This document shows, one piece after another, positions 11,668 through 24,412 of a stretch of DNA of 64,000 nucleotides; within the stretch, counting starts at the first letter, position 1; every line of letters begins with the position of its first letter. The stretch spans positions 14,789,670 to 14,853,669 of the forward strand of contig CM069594.1 in assembly GCA_035771175.1 (NCBI GenBank), given 5' to 3'. Source of the DNA: Paratinospora sagittata (Eukaryota > Streptophyta > Magnoliopsida > Ranunculales > Menispermaceae). The translations under genes were made by a program, and so were the position numbers. The notes under the pieces are model-generated. The model saw only the letters and a program-made list of their open reading frames with translations. It was not told the origin of the DNA and searched no databases.

Positions 11668-12819
11668 GTATATTGACCTGCTATCTGTCAATAGAGAACA
11701 TGATACACAACCAAATAGCACTCTATCCACGTCTGAGACCAAAATCAGATATTTCTAACGAGAAAAATGTGGGCACTTCTGCTTGCTCGATTTTTCTATT
11801 CCTTACACAGTTTTGCCAGGTTATCTTAATTGAAATATGCTCTACTAACACCTAGATGATTCCCTTTGCCTCGCACGCCCAAAACAACTTTAGATTAAAC
11901 AATGTTTTGAATTCAAATCATTTTGTACTCACTTGCTCTTTAACATGCAACTTCTATTTTTATAAAACACTCATTCTCTGATTTTCAAAAATACAACACG
12001 CACGATTTTTGTAAGTTAGATTGAGCTTTCCAAAGAGTTTTTCAAGAGAAGAAAGTAATGATTCTTGCATTTGCTAAAACAAGCTTCGAATTGAATCAAA
12101 ATTGCAATATATCTTGATGATAACGTCATTGTTCAGCAAGTTCTTCACTTTATCCCTTTTGTGCTTAGATTTGCAGAGGGTATCCATTGTTTTAAACTGT
12201 AAGTATATGAAGTGGTCTCGGTAAGATAACACATCAAAAAGAACACAACACCTGTATTGCATCAAGAGCACATCAAACAATAGCTTTCGAAGTCTACAAA
12301 GATCAAGCTCGAAGAACGAAGACATATCTCATGTCTAATGCATTAGTTTTATCTTTGGTGTGTAGGGTAACTTCTCGATCAATCTTAGCACTAAAACTCT
12401 GAAAATTGCAAAGTCTTCAAAATCAGTTCGATATAGTATTTCATTTTGAAAAAATGTTTTCCGTAAGGTTTTAATCGTAATTTCAATGAGTTTTGAATTA
12501 TTTAAAAGTGTTTTGAGTCAATGGAATGGTTCTTGAGTGTCAAATTATTAATTTTTCAAAAATAAGGCTATCCAGTAATTTGCCAAAATTCTCGAGAAGG
12601 CACTAGCGCACCATCAGTGTTGATAGCACAGTAATAGGGTTCTATAATAAGACATTTGTTTTTTCCGGAAAATTGTCTATAGCGCGCTATCCCCTTTGAT
12701 GACTCGCTATAAAGCTGTTGCCTTGATCTTTTCATTTTTAGTAAAATGGGCAATAGCGCGCTATATGCCTTGATAACACGCTATCGGAAAGTCTAAAAAA
12801 CTCAAGCTCTCTAGTTTGT
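11668..12819 (+). repeat. Monomer U11, type delta, 1152 bp
   Basis: Delta copy with private variants TTTGCCTCGC, AATCGTAATTTC, CCAGTAATTTG and TTTTTCCGG. Confidence 0.95.
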
Positions 12820-13974
12820 GTATATCGACCCGCTATCTGTCAATAGAGAACATGATACACAACCAAATAGCACTCTATCCACGTCTGAGACAAAAATCAG
12901 ATATTTCTAACCAGAAAAATGTGGGCACTTCTGCTTGCTCGATTTTTCTATTCCTTACACAGTTTTGCCAGGTTATCTTAATTGAAATATGCTCTACTAA
13001 CACCTAAATGATTCCCTTTGTCTCGCACGCCCAAAACAACTTTAGATTAAACAATGTTTTGAATTCAAATCATTTTGTACTCACTTGCTCTTTAACATGC
13101 AACTTCTATTTTTATAGAACACTCATTCTCTGATTTTCAAAAATACAACACACACGATTTTTGTAAATTAGATTGAGCTTTCCAAAGAGTTTTTCAAGAG
13201 AAGAAAGTAATGATTCGTACATTTTCCAAAACAAGCTTCGAATTGAAACAAAAATTACAATCTGTCTTGATGATAACGTCATTGTTCAGCAAGTTCTTCA
13301 TTTTATCCCTTTTGTGCTTAGATTTGTAGAGGGTATCCATTGTTTTAAACTGTAAGTATATGAAGTGGTCTCGGTAAGATAACACATCAAAAAAGAACAC
13401 AACACCTGTATTGCATCAAGAACACATCAAACAATAGCTTTCGAAGTCTACAAAGATCAAGCTCGAAGAACGAAGACATATCTCATGTCTAATGCATTAG
13501 TTTGATCTTTGGTGTGTAGGGTAACCTCTCGATCAAACTCAGCACTAAAACTCTGAAAATTGCAAAGTCTTCAAAATCACTTCGATATAGTATTTCATTT
13601 TGAAAAAATGTTTTCCGTAAGGTTTTAATCATAATTTCAATGAGTTTTGAATTATTTAAAAGTGTTTTGAGTCAATGGAATGGTTCTTGAGTGTCAAAAT
13701 ATTAATTTTTCAAAAATAAGGCTATCCAGCAATTTGCCAAAATTCTCGAGAAGGCACTAACGCACTATCAGTGTTGATAGCACGTTGATAGGGTTCTATA
13801 ATAAGACATTTGTTTTTTTCTGGAAAATTGTCTATAGCGCGCTATCCCCTTTGATGACTCGTTATAAAGCTGTTGCCTTGATCTTTTCATTTTTAGTAAA
13901 ATGGGCAATAGTTCGCTATAGGCCTTGATAACACGCTATCGGAAAGTCTAAAAAACTCAAGCTCTCTAGTTTGT
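12820..13974 (+). repeat. Monomer U12, type alpha, 1155 bp
   Basis: Alpha copy, slightly more diverged: TTTATAGAACACTC, GTAAATTAG, ATTCGTACATTTTCC, and a seven-T run (TTGTTTTTTTCTGG) that adds one base. Confidence 0.95.
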
Positions 13975-15127
13975 GTATATCGACCTGCTATCTGTCAATA
14001 GAGAACATGATACACAACCAAATAGCACTTTATCCACGTCTGAGACAAAAATCAGATATTTCTAACGCGAAAAATGTGGGCACTTCTGCTTGCTCAAATT
14101 TTCTATTCCTTACACAGTTTTGCCAGGTTATCTTAATTGAAATATGCTCTACTAACACCTAGATGATTCCCTTTGTCTCGCACGCCCAAAACAACCTTAG
14201 ATTAAACAATGTTTTGAATTCAAATCATTTTGTACTCACTTGCTCTTTAACCTGCAACTTCTATTTTTATAAAACACTCATTCTCTGATTTTCAAAAATA
14301 CAACACGCACGATTTTTGTAAGTTAGATTGAGCTTTCCAAAGAGTTTTTCAAGAGAAGAAAGTAATGATTCTTGCATTTTCCAAAACAAGCTTCGAATTG
14401 AATCAAAATTGCAATCTGTCTTGATGATAACGTCATTGTTTAGCAAGTTCTTCATTTTATCCCTTTTGTGCTTAGATTTGCGGAGGGTATCCATTGTTTT
14501 AAACTGTAAGTATATGAAGTGGTCTCGGTAAGATAACACATCAAAAAAGAACACAACACATGTATTGCATCAAGAACACATCAAATAAAAGCTTTCGAAG
14601 TCTACAAAGATCAAGCTCGAAGAACGAAGACATATCTCATGTCTAAAGCATTAGTTTGATCTTTGGTGTGTAGGGTAACCTCTCGATTAAACTCAGCTCT
14701 AAAACTCTGAAAATTGCAAAGTCTTCAAAATCAGTTCGATATAGTATTTCATTTTGAAAAAATGTTTTCCGTAAGGTTTTAATCATAATTTCAACGAGTT
14801 TTGAATTATTTAAAAGTGTTTTGAGTCAATGGAATGGTTCTTGAGTGTCAAAATATTAATTTTTCAAAAATAAGACTTTCCAGCAATTTGCCAAAATTCT
14901 CGAGAAGGAACTAGCGCACTATCAGTGTTGATAGCACGTTGATAGGGTTCTATAATAAGACATTTGTTTTTTCTGGAAAAATGTCTATAGCGCGCTATCC
15001 CCTTGCATGACTCGCTATAAAGCTGTTGCCTTGATCTTTCCATTTTTAGTAAAATGGGCAATATCGCGCTATAGGCCTTGATAACACGCTATCGGAAAGT
15101 CTAAAAATCTCAAGCTCTCAAGTATGT
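13975..15127 (+). repeat. Monomer U13, type beta, 1153 bp
   Basis: Beta with private variants GCTCAAATTTTC, CAACCTTAGATT, TGCGGAGGG, CAAATAAAAGC, CTAAAGCATTAG (palindrome broken) and CTCGATTAAACTC. Confidence 0.95.
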
Positions 15128-15728
15128 GTATATCGACCTGCTATAGCCTGCTATCTGTTAATAGAGAATGTGATACGCAACCCAATAGCACTCTATCCAC
15201 GTCTTAGACTAAAATCTGATATTTCTATCGAGAAAAATGTGGGTACTTCAGTTTTCTCGATTTTTCTATTCCTTACACAGTTTTGCCAGGTTATCTTAAT
15301 TGAAATATTCTTTACTAACACCTTGTTGGTTCCCATTGTCTCGCATGCCCGAAACAACTTTAGATTAAACAACGTTTAAATTCAAATCATGTTGTACTCT
15401 CTTGCTCTTAAACCTGCAACTGCTAATTTTATAAAACTCTCATTCTCTGATTTTCAAAGATAGAACACACACGATTTTTGCAAGTTACACTGAGCTTTCC
15501 AAAGAGTGTTTAAATAGAAGAAAGTCGTGATTCTTGCATTTTCCCAAACAACCTTCAAACTGTATCAAAATTGCAAACTGTCTTGAAGATAACCTCATTA
15601 TTTCGCAAGTTCATCATTTTATCCCTTTTGTGCTGAGATTTCCAAAGGCTATCTATTGTTTTAAACTGAAAGTATATGAAGTGTTCTCGACAAGAGAACA
15701 CATCAAACAAGAACATATCACCTGTATT

Positions 15729-15754
15729 TTTTTTTTCTAAGAGCTACAACTAAT
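15729..15754 (+). other. Gamma-specific T-rich insertion, U14
   Basis: Same segment in the second gamma/beta hybrid. Confidence 0.9.
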
Positions 15755-15947
15755 CATCAACAACACATCGAACAATAGCTATCGAAGTCTACAAAGACCA
15801 AGCTCGAAGAACGAAGACATATCTCATGTCTAATGCATTAGTTTGATCTTTGGTGTGTAGGGTAACCTCTCGATCAAACTCAGCACTAAAACTCTGAAAA
15901 TTCTAAAGTCTTCAAAATCACTTCGATATAGTATTTCATTTTGAAAA

Positions 15948-15981
15948 ATGTTTTCCGTAAGGTTTTAATCATAATTTCAAC
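15948..15981 (+). other. Gamma-to-beta crossover interval in U14
   Basis: Same two diagnostic states as in U9, exactly 5833 bp further on. This indicates one ancestral exchange copied with the larger repeat and not two independent events. Confidence 0.85.
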
Positions 15982-16313
15982 GAGTTTTGAATTATTTAAA
16001 AGTGTTTTGAGTCAATGGAATGGTTCTTGAGTGTCAAAATATTAATTTTTCAAAAATAAGACTTTCCAGCAATTTGCCAAAATTCTCGAGAAGGAACTAG
16101 CGCACTATCAGTGTTGATAGCACGTTGATAGGGTTCTATAATAAGACATTTGTTTTTTCTGGAAAAATGTCTATAGCGCGCTATCCCCTTGCATGACTCG
16201 CTATAAAGCTGTTGCCTTGATCTTTCCATTTTTAGTAAAATGGGCAATATCGCGCTATAGGCCTTGATAACACGCTATCGGAAAGTCTAAAAATCTCAAG
16301 CTCTCAAGTATGT

Positions 16314-17500
16314 GTATATCGACCTGCTATAGCCTGCTATCTGTTAATAGAGAATGTGATACGCAACCCAATAGCACTCTATCCACGTCTTAGACTAAAA
16401 TCTGATATTTCTAACGAGAAAAATGTGGGCACTTCAGTTTTCTCGATTTTTCTATTCCTTACACAGTTTTGCCAGGTTATCTTAATTGAAATATTCTTTA
16501 CTAACACCTTGTTGGTTCCCATTGTCTCGCATGCCCGAAACAACTTTAGATTAAACAACGTTTTAAATTCAAATCATGTTGTACTCTCTTGCTCTTAAAC
16601 CTGCAACTGCTAATTTTATAAAACCCTCATTCTCTGATTTTCAAAGATAGAACACACACGATTTTTGCAAGTTACACTGAGCTTTCCAAAGAGTGTTTAA
16701 ATAGAAGAAAGTCGTGATTCTTGCATTTTCCCAAACAACCTTCAAACTGTATCAAAATTGCAAACTGTCTTGAAGATAACCTCATTATTTCGCAAGTTCA
16801 TCATTTTATCCCTTTTGTGCTGAGATTTCCAAAGGCTATCTATTGTTTTAAACTGAAAGTATATGAAGTGTTCTCGACAAGAGAACACATCAAACAAGAA
16901 CATATCACCTGTATTTTTTTTTTCTAAGAGCTACAACTAATCATCAACAACACATCGAACAATAGCTATCGAAGTCTACAAAGATCAAGCTCGAAGAACG
17001 AAGACATATCTCATGTCTAATGCATTAGTTTGATCTTTGGTGTGTAGGATAACCTCTCGATCAAACTCAGCACTAAAACTCTGAAAATTGTAAAGTCCTC
17101 AAAATCACTTCGATATAGTATTTCATTTTGAAAAATGTTTTCCGTAAGGTTTTAATCATAATTTCAATGAGTTTTGAATTATTTAAAAGTGTTTTGAGTC
17201 AATGGAATGGTTCTTGAGTGTCAAAATATTAATTTTTCAAAAATAAGTCTCTCAAGCAATTTGCCAAAATTCTCGAGAAGGCACTAGCGCACTATCAGTG
17301 TTGATAGCACGTTGATAGGATTCTATAATAAGACACTTGTTTTTTTTGGAAAATTGTCTATAGCGCGCTATCCCCATTGATGACTCACTATAAAGCTGTT
17401 GCCTTGATCTTTTCATTTTTAGTAAAATGGGCAATAGCGCGCTATAGGCCTTGATAACACGCTATCGGAAAGTCTAAAAAACTCAAGCTCTCTAGTTATT
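16314..17500 (+). repeat. Monomer U15, type gamma (long), 1187 bp
   Basis: Gamma copy; private variants TGTAGGATAACC and AAGTCCTCAAAATC. Leads into a TTATTGTATATTG junction. Confidence 0.95.
16916..16941 (+). other. Gamma-specific T-rich insertion, U15
   Basis: Same segment, unchanged from U3. Confidence 0.9.
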
Positions 17501-18652
17501 GTATATTGACCTGCTATCTGTCAATAGAGAACATGATACACAACCAAATAGCACTCTATCCACGTCTGAGACCAAAATCAGATATTTCTAACGAGAAAAA
17601 TGTGGGCACTTCTGCTTGCTCGATTTTTCTATTCCTTACACAGTTTTGCCAGGTTATCTTAATTGAAATATGCTCTACTAACACCTAGATGATTCCCTTT
17701 GTCTCGCACGCCCAAAACAACTTTAGATTAAACAATGTTTTGAATTCAAATCATTTTGTACTCACTTGCTCTTTAACATGCAACTTCTATTTTTATAAAA
17801 CACTCATTCTCTGATTTTCAAAAATACAACACGCACGATTTTTGTAAGTTAGATTGAGCTTTCCAAAGAGTTTTTCAAGAGAAGAAAGTAATGATTCTTG
17901 CATTTGCTAAAACAAGCTTCGAATTGAATCAAAATTGCAATATATCTTGATGATAACGTCATTGTTCAGTAAGTTCTTCACTTTATCCCTTTTGTGCTTA
18001 GATTTGCAGAGGGTATCCATTGTTTTAAACTGTAAGTATATGAAGTGGTCTCGGTAAGATAACACATCAAAAAGAACACAACACCTGTATTGCATCAAGA
18101 GCACATCAAACAATAGCTTTCGAAGTCAACAAAGATCAAGCTCGAAGAACGAAGACATATCTAATGTCTAATGCATTAGTTTTATCTTTGGTGTGTAGGG
18201 TAACTTCTCGATCAATCTTAGCACTAAAACTCTGAAAATTGCAAAGTCTTCAAAATCAGTTCGATATAGTATTTCATTTTGAAAAAATGTTTTCCGTAAG
18301 GTTTTAATCATAATTTCAATGAGTTTTGAATTATTTAAAAGTGTTTTGAGTCAATGGAATGGTTCTTGAGTGTCAAATTATTAATTTTTCAAAAATAAGG
18401 CTATCCAGCAATTTGCCAAAATTCTCGAGAAGGCACTAGCGCACCATCAGTGTTGATAGCACGGTAATAGGGTTCTATAATAAGACATTTGTTTTTTCTG
18501 GAAAATTGTCTATAGCGCGCTATCCCCTTTGATGACTCGCTATAAAGCTCTTGCCTTGATCTTTTCATTTTTAGTAAAATGGGCAATAGCGCGCTATAGG
18601 CCTTGATCACACGCTATCGGAAAGTCTAAAAAACTCAAGCTCTCTAGTTTGT
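17501..18652 (+). repeat. Monomer U16, type delta, 1152 bp
   Basis: Delta with TTCAGTAAGTT, GAAGTCAACAAAG, ATCTAATGTC, AGCTCTTGCC and TTGATCACACG. The last variant is shared with the 3' ends of zone B units, so U16 is the bridge into zone B. Confidence 0.94.
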
Positions 18653-19804
18653 ATATATCGACCTCCTATCTGTCAATAGAGAACATGATACACAACCAAA
18701 TAGCACTCTATCCACGTCTGAGACCAAAATCAGATATTTCTAACGAGAAAAATGTGGGCACTTCTTCTTGCTCGATTTTTCTATTCCTTACACAGTTTTG
18801 CCAGGTTATCTTAATTGAAATATGCTCTACTAACACCTAGATGATTCCCTTTGTCTCGCTCGCCCAAAACAACTTTAGATTAAACAATGTTTTGAATTCA
18901 AATCATTTTGTACTCACTTGCGCTTTAACCTGCAACTTCTATTTTTATAAAACACTCATTCTCTGATTTTCAAAAATACAACACGCACGATTTTCGTAAG
19001 TTAGATTGAGCTTTCCAAAGAGTTTTTCAAGAGAAGAAAGCAATGATTCTTGCATTAGCCAAAACAAGCTTCGAATTGAATCAAAATTACAATCTGTCTT
19101 GATGATAACGTCATTGTTCAGCAAGTTCTTCACTTTATCCCTTTTGTGCTTAGATTTGCAGAGGGTATCCATTGTTTTAAACTGTAAGTATATGAAGTGG
19201 TCTCGGTAAGATAACACATCAACAAGAACACAACACCTGTATTGCATCAAGAGCACATCAAACAATAGCTTTCGAAGTCTACAAAGATCAAGCTCGAAGA
19301 ACGAAGACATATCTCATGTCTAATGCATTAGTTTTATCTTTGGTGTGTAGGGTAACTTCTCGATCAATCTTAGCACTAAAACTCTGAAAATTGCAAAGTC
19401 TTCAAAATCACTTCGATATAGTATTTCATTTTGAAAAAATGTTTTCCGAAAGGTTTTAATCATAATTTCAATGAGTTTTGAATTATTTAAAAGTGTTTTG
19501 AGTCAATGGAATGGTTCTTGAGTGTCAAATTATTAATTTTCCATAAATAAGGCTATCCAGCAATTTGCCAAAATTCTCGAGAAGGCACTAGCGCACCATC
19601 AGTGTTGATAGCACGTTAATAGGGTTCTATAAGAAGACATTTGTTTTTTCTGAAAAATTGTCTATAGCGCGCTATCCCCTTTGATGACTAGCTATAAAGC
19701 TGTTGCCTTGATCTTTTCATTTTTAGTAAAATGGGCAATAGCGCGCTATAGGCCTTGATCACACGCTATCGGAAAGTCTAAAAAACTCAAGCTCTCTAGT
19801 TTGT
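18653..19804 (+). repeat. Monomer U17, 1152 bp, delta-related
   Basis: Starts GTATATATCGACCTCC at the junction. Markers: CTTCTTCTTGC, GCATTAGCCAAAAC, delta-type CTTCTCGATCAATCTT, TTTTCCATAAATAAGG, AAGAAGACAT and GACTAGCTAT. First unit of the 1152 bp run. Confidence 0.93.
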
Positions 19805-20956
19805 GTATATCGACCCGCTATCTGTCAATAGAGAACATGATACACAACGAAATAGCACTCTATCCACGTCTGAGACAAAAATCAGATATTTCTAACGAGA
19901 AAAATGTGGGCACTTCTGCTTGCTCGATTTTTCTATTCCTTACTCTGTTTTGCCAGGTTATCTTAATTGAAATATGCTCTACTAACACCTAGATGATTCC
20001 CTTTGTCTCGCAAGCCCAAAACAACTTTAGATTAAACAATGTTTTGAATTCAAATCATTTTGTACTCACTTGCTCTTTAACCTGCAACTTCTATTTTTAT
20101 AAAACACTCATTCTCTGATTTTCAAAAATACAACACGCACGATTTTCGTAAGTTAGATTGAGCTTTCCAAAGAGTTTTTCAAGAGAAGAAAGCAATGATT
20201 CTTGCATTTGCCAAAACAAGCTTCGAATTGAATCAAAATTACAATCTGTCTTGATGATAACGTCATTGTTCAGCAAGTTCTTGATTTTATCCCTTTTGTG
20301 CTTAGATTTGCAGAGGGTATCCATTGTTTTAAATTGTAAGTATATGAAATGGTCTCGGTAAGATAACACATCAAAAAAAACACAACACCTGTATTGCATC
20401 AAGAACGCGTCAAACAATAGCTTTCGAAGTCTACAAAGATCAAGCTCGAAGAACGAAGACATATCTCATGTCTAATGTATTAGTTTGATCTTTGGTGTGT
20501 AGGGTAACCTCTCGATCAAACTCAGCACTAAAACTCTAAAAATTGCAAAGTCTTCAAAATCACTTCGATATAGTATTTCATTTTGAAAAAATGTTTTCCG
20601 TAAGGTTTTAATCATAATTTCAACGAGTTTTGAATTATTTAAAAGTGTTTTGAGTCAATGGAATGGTTCTTGAGTGTCAAAATATTAATTTTTCAAAAAT
20701 AAGGCTATCCAGCAATTTGCCAAAATTCTCGAGAACGCACTAGCGCACTATCAGTGTTGATAGCACGTTGATAGGGTTCTATAATAAGACATTTGTTTTT
20801 TATGGAAAATTGTCTATAGCGCGCTATCCCCTTTGATGACTCGCTATAAAGCTGTTGCCTTGATCTTTTCATTTTTAGTAAAATGGGCAATAGCGCGCTA
20901 TAGGCCTTGATAACACGCTCTCGGAAAGTCTAAAAAATTCAAGCTCTCTAGTTTGT
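19805..20956 (+). repeat. Monomer U18, zone B dimer first member, 1152 bp
   Basis: Markers: ACAACGAAATAG, TTACTCTGTTTTG, GCAAGCCC, GATTTTCGTAAG, AACTCTAAAAATTG, TTTTTTATGG and CGCTCTCGG. Confidence 0.93.
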
Positions 20957-22108
20957 GTATATGGACCCGCTATCTGTCAATAGAGAACATGATACACAAC
21001 CAAATAGCACACTATCCACGTCTGAGACCAAAATCAGATATTTCTAACGAGAAAAATGTGGGCACTTCTGCTTGCTCGATTTTTCTATTCCTTACTCAGT
21101 TTTGCCAGGTTATCTTAATTGAAATATGCTCTACTAACACCTAGATGATTCCCTTTGTCTCGCAAGCCCAAAACAACTTTAGATTAAACAATGTTTTGAA
21201 TTCAAATCATTTTGTACTCACTTGCTCTTTAACCTGCAACTTCTATTTTTATAAAACACTCATTCTCTGATTTTCAAAAATACAACACGCACGATTTTTG
21301 TAAGTTAGATTGAGCTTTCCAAAGAGTTTTTCAAGATAAGAAAGCAATGATTCTTGCATTTGCCAAAACAAGCTTCGAATTGAATCAAAATTACAATCTG
21401 TCTTGATGATAATTTCATTGTTCAGCAAGTTCTTGATTTTATCCCTTTTGTGCTTAGATTTGCAGAGGGTATCCATTGTTTTAAATTGTAAGTATATGAA
21501 ATGGTCTCGGTAAGATAACACATCAAAAAAAACACAACACCTGTATTGCATCAAGAACGCGTCAAACAATAGCTTTCGAAGTCTACAAAGATCAAGCTCG
21601 AAGAACGAAGACATATCTCATGTCTAATGTATTAGTTTGATCTTTGGTGTGTAGGGTAACTTCTCGATCAATCTTAGCACTAAAACTCTGAAAATTGCAA
21701 AGTCTTCAAAATCACTTCGATATAGTATTTCATTTTGAAAAAATGTTTTCCGTAAGGTTTTAATCATAATTTCAACGAGTTTTGAATTATTTAAAAGTGT
21801 TTTGAGTCAATGGAATGGTTCTTGAGTGTCAAAATATTAATTTTTCAAAAATAAGGCTATCCAGCAATTTGCCAAAATTCTCGAGAACGCACTAGCGCAC
21901 TATCAGTGTTGATAGCACGTTGATAGGGTTCTATAATAAGACATTTGTTTTTTCTGGAAAATTGTCTATAGCGCGCTATCCCCTTTGATGACTCGCTATA
22001 AAGCTGTTGCCTTGATCTTTTCATTTTTAGTAAAATGGGCAATAGCGCGCTATAGGCCTTGATAACACGCTCTCAGAAAGTCTAAAAAACTCAAGCTCTC
22101 TAGTTTGT
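20957..22108 (+). repeat. Monomer U19, zone B dimer second member, 1152 bp
   Basis: Markers: GTATATGGACCC, GCACACTATCC, CAAGATAAG, GATAATTTCATTG, CTTCTCGATCAATCTT and CGCTCTCAG. Matches U21 at 2304 bp for most of its length. Confidence 0.93.
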
Positions 22109-23260
22109 GTATATGGACCCGCTATCTGTCAATAGAGAACATGATACACAACCAAATAGCACACTATCCACGTCTGAGACCAAAATCAGATATTTCTAAC
22201 GAGAAAAATGTGGGCACTTCTGCTTGCTCGATTTTTCTATTCCTTACTCAGTTTTGCCAGGTTATCTTAATTGAAATATGCTCTACTAACACCTAGATGA
22301 TTCCCTTTGTCTCGCAAGCCCAAATCAACTTTAGATTAAACAATGTTTTGAATTCAAATCATTTTGTACTCACTTGCTCTTTAACCTGCAACTTCTATTT
22401 TTATAAAACACTCATTCTCTGATTTTCAAAAATACAACACGCACGATTTTCGTAAGTTAGATTGAGCTTTCCAAAGAGTTTTTCAAGAGAAGAAAGCAAT
22501 GATTCTTGCATTTGCCAAAACAAGCTTCGAATTGAATCAAAATTACAATCTTTCTTGATGATAACGTCATTGTTCAGCAAGTTCTTGATTTTATCCCTTT
22601 TGTGCTTAGATTTGCAGAGGGTATCCATTGTTTTAAATTGTAAGTATATGAAATGGTCTCGGTAAGATAACACATCAAAAAAAACACAACACCTGTATTG
22701 CATCAAGAACGCGTCAAACAATAGCTTTCGAAGTCTACAAAGATCAAGCTCGAAGAACGAAGACATATCTCATGTCTAATGTATTAGTTTGATCTTTGGT
22801 GTGTAGGGTAACCTCTCGATCAAACTCAGCACTAAAACTCTAAAAATTGCAAAGTCTTCAAAATCACTTCGATATAGTATTTCATTTTGAAAAAATGTTT
22901 TCCGTAAGGTTTTAATCATAATTTCAACGAGTTTTGAATTATTTAAAAGTGTTTTGAGTCAATGGAATGGTTCTTGAGTGTCAAAATATTAATTTTTCAA
23001 AAATAAGGCTATCCAGCAATTTGCCAAAATTCTCGAGAACGCACTAGCGCACTATCAGTGTTGATAGCACGTTGATAGGGTTCTATAATAAGACATTTGT
23101 TTTTTATGGAAAATTGTCTATAGCGCGCTATCCCCTTTGATGACTCGCTATAAAGCTGTTGCCTTGATCTTTTCATTTTTAGTAAAATGGGCAATAGCGC
23201 GCTATAGGCCTTGATAACACGCTCTCGGAAAGTCTAAAAAATTCAAGCTCTCTAGTTTGT
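22109..23260 (+). repeat. Monomer U20, zone B dimer first member, 1152 bp
   Basis: Starts TATGGACCC like U19, then follows U18 (GATTTTCGTAAG, AACTCTAAAAATTG, TTTTTTATGG). Private: CCAAATCAAC and ATCTTTCTTGATG. Confidence 0.93.
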
Positions 23261-24412
23261 GTATATGGACCCGCTATCTGTCAATAGAGAACATGATACA
23301 CAACCAAATAGCACACTATCCACGTCTGAGACCAAAATCAGATATTTCTAACGAGAAAAATGTGGGCACTTCTGCTTGCTCGATTTTTCTATTCCTTACT
23401 CAGTTTTGCCAGGTTATCTTAATTGAAATATGCTCTACTAACACCTAGATGATTCCCTTTGTCTCGCAAGCCCAAAACAACTTTAGATTAAACAATGTTT
23501 TGAATTCAAATCATTTTGTACTCACTTGCTCTTTAACCTGCAACTTCTATTTTTATAAAACACTCATTCTCTGATTTTCAAAAATACAACACGCACGATT
23601 TTTGTAAGTTAGATTGAGCTTTCCAAAGAGTTTTTCAAGATAAGAAAGCAATGATTCTTGCATTTGCCAAAACAAGCTTCGAATTGAATCAAAATTACAA
23701 TCTGTCTTGATGATAATTTCATTGTTCAGCAAGTTCTTGATTTTATCCCTTTTGTGCTTAGATTTGCAGAGGGTATCCATTGTTTTAAATTGTAAGTATA
23801 TGAAATGGTCTCGGTAAGATAACACATCAAAAAAAACACAACACCTGTATTGCATCAAGAACGCGGCAAACAATAGCTTTCGAAGTCTACAAAGATCAAG
23901 CTCGAAGAACGAAGACATATCTCATGTCTAATGTATTAGTTTGATCTTTGGTGTGTAGGGTAACTTCTCGATCAATCTTAGCACTAAAACTCTGAAAATT
24001 GCAAAGTCTTCAAAATCACTTCGATATAGTATTTCATTTTGAAAAAATGTTTTCCGTAAGGTTTTAATCATAATTTCAACGAGTTTTGAATTCTTTAAAA
24101 GTGTTTTGAGTCAATGGAATGGTTCTTGAGTGTCAAAATATTAATTTTTCAAAAATAAGGCTATCCAGCAATTTGCCAAAATTCTCGAGAAGGCACTAGC
24201 GCACCATCAGTGTTGATAGCACGTTAATAGGGTTCTATAAGAAGACATTTGTTTTTTCTGGAAAATTGTCTATAGCGCGCTATCCCCTTTGATGACTAGC
24301 TATAAAGCTGTTGCCTTGATCTTTTCCTTTTTAGTAAAATGGGCAATAGCGCGCTATAGGCCTTGATCACACGCTATCGGAAAGTCTAAAAAACTCAAGC
24401 TCTCTAGTTTGT
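23261..24412 (+). repeat. Monomer U21, zone B dimer second member with switched 3' end, 1152 bp
   Basis: Copy of U19 to about 24150, with private AACGCGGC and GAATTCTTTAAAAG. Its 3' end changes to the U17 type (GCACCATCAG, AAGAAGACAT, GACTAGC, TTGATCACACG). Confidence 0.92.

Larger units (their letters stand above)
4647..12819 (+). repeat. Zone A higher-order repeat, copy 2: expanded 7-mer
   Basis: The order of types is alpha, beta, gamma, delta/beta hybrid, gamma/beta hybrid, gamma, delta (U5-U11). It reads as the 4-mer with extra units inserted by unequal exchange: two monomers (U8 and U9) begin as one type and end as another. Units U8-U11 match U13-U16 at an offset of 5833 bp. Confidence 0.88.
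15128..16313 (+). repeat. Monomer U14, gamma/beta hybrid (long), 1186 bp
   Basis: Homologue of U9 at 5833 bp with the same hybrid junction (between 15948 and 15981). It is short by one T in AACGTTTAAATTC, a different position from the base lost in U9. Confidence 0.93.
12820..18652 (+). repeat. Zone A higher-order repeat, copy 3: 5-mer, 5833 bp
   Basis: The order of types is alpha, beta, gamma/beta hybrid, gamma, delta (U12-U16; 1155, 1153, 1186, 1187 and 1152 bp). It carries the same hybrid junction as U9, so the two regions share one ancestral crossover and were then amplified together as a longer repeat. Confidence 0.9.
19805..22108 (+). repeat. Zone B dimer, copy 1
   Basis: U18 and U19 together. 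Shared with the following dimer at a 2304 bp offset are GAACGCGTC, TAATGTATTAG, GAGAACGCAC and, in the second monomer, CAAGATAAG with GATAATTTCATTG. The match is strongest from about 20100 to 21850. The first ~60 bases of U18 differ from U20 (CGACCC against TGGACCC after TATA). Confidence 0.8.
22109..24412 (+). repeat. Zone B dimer, copy 2
   Basis: U20 and U21 together. U21 follows U19 closely for most of its length, then changes near 24190 to the 3' end type of U17 (AAGGCACTAGCGCACCATC, AAGAAGACAT), which marks a switch of template or a crossover inside the monomer. Confidence 0.8.
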
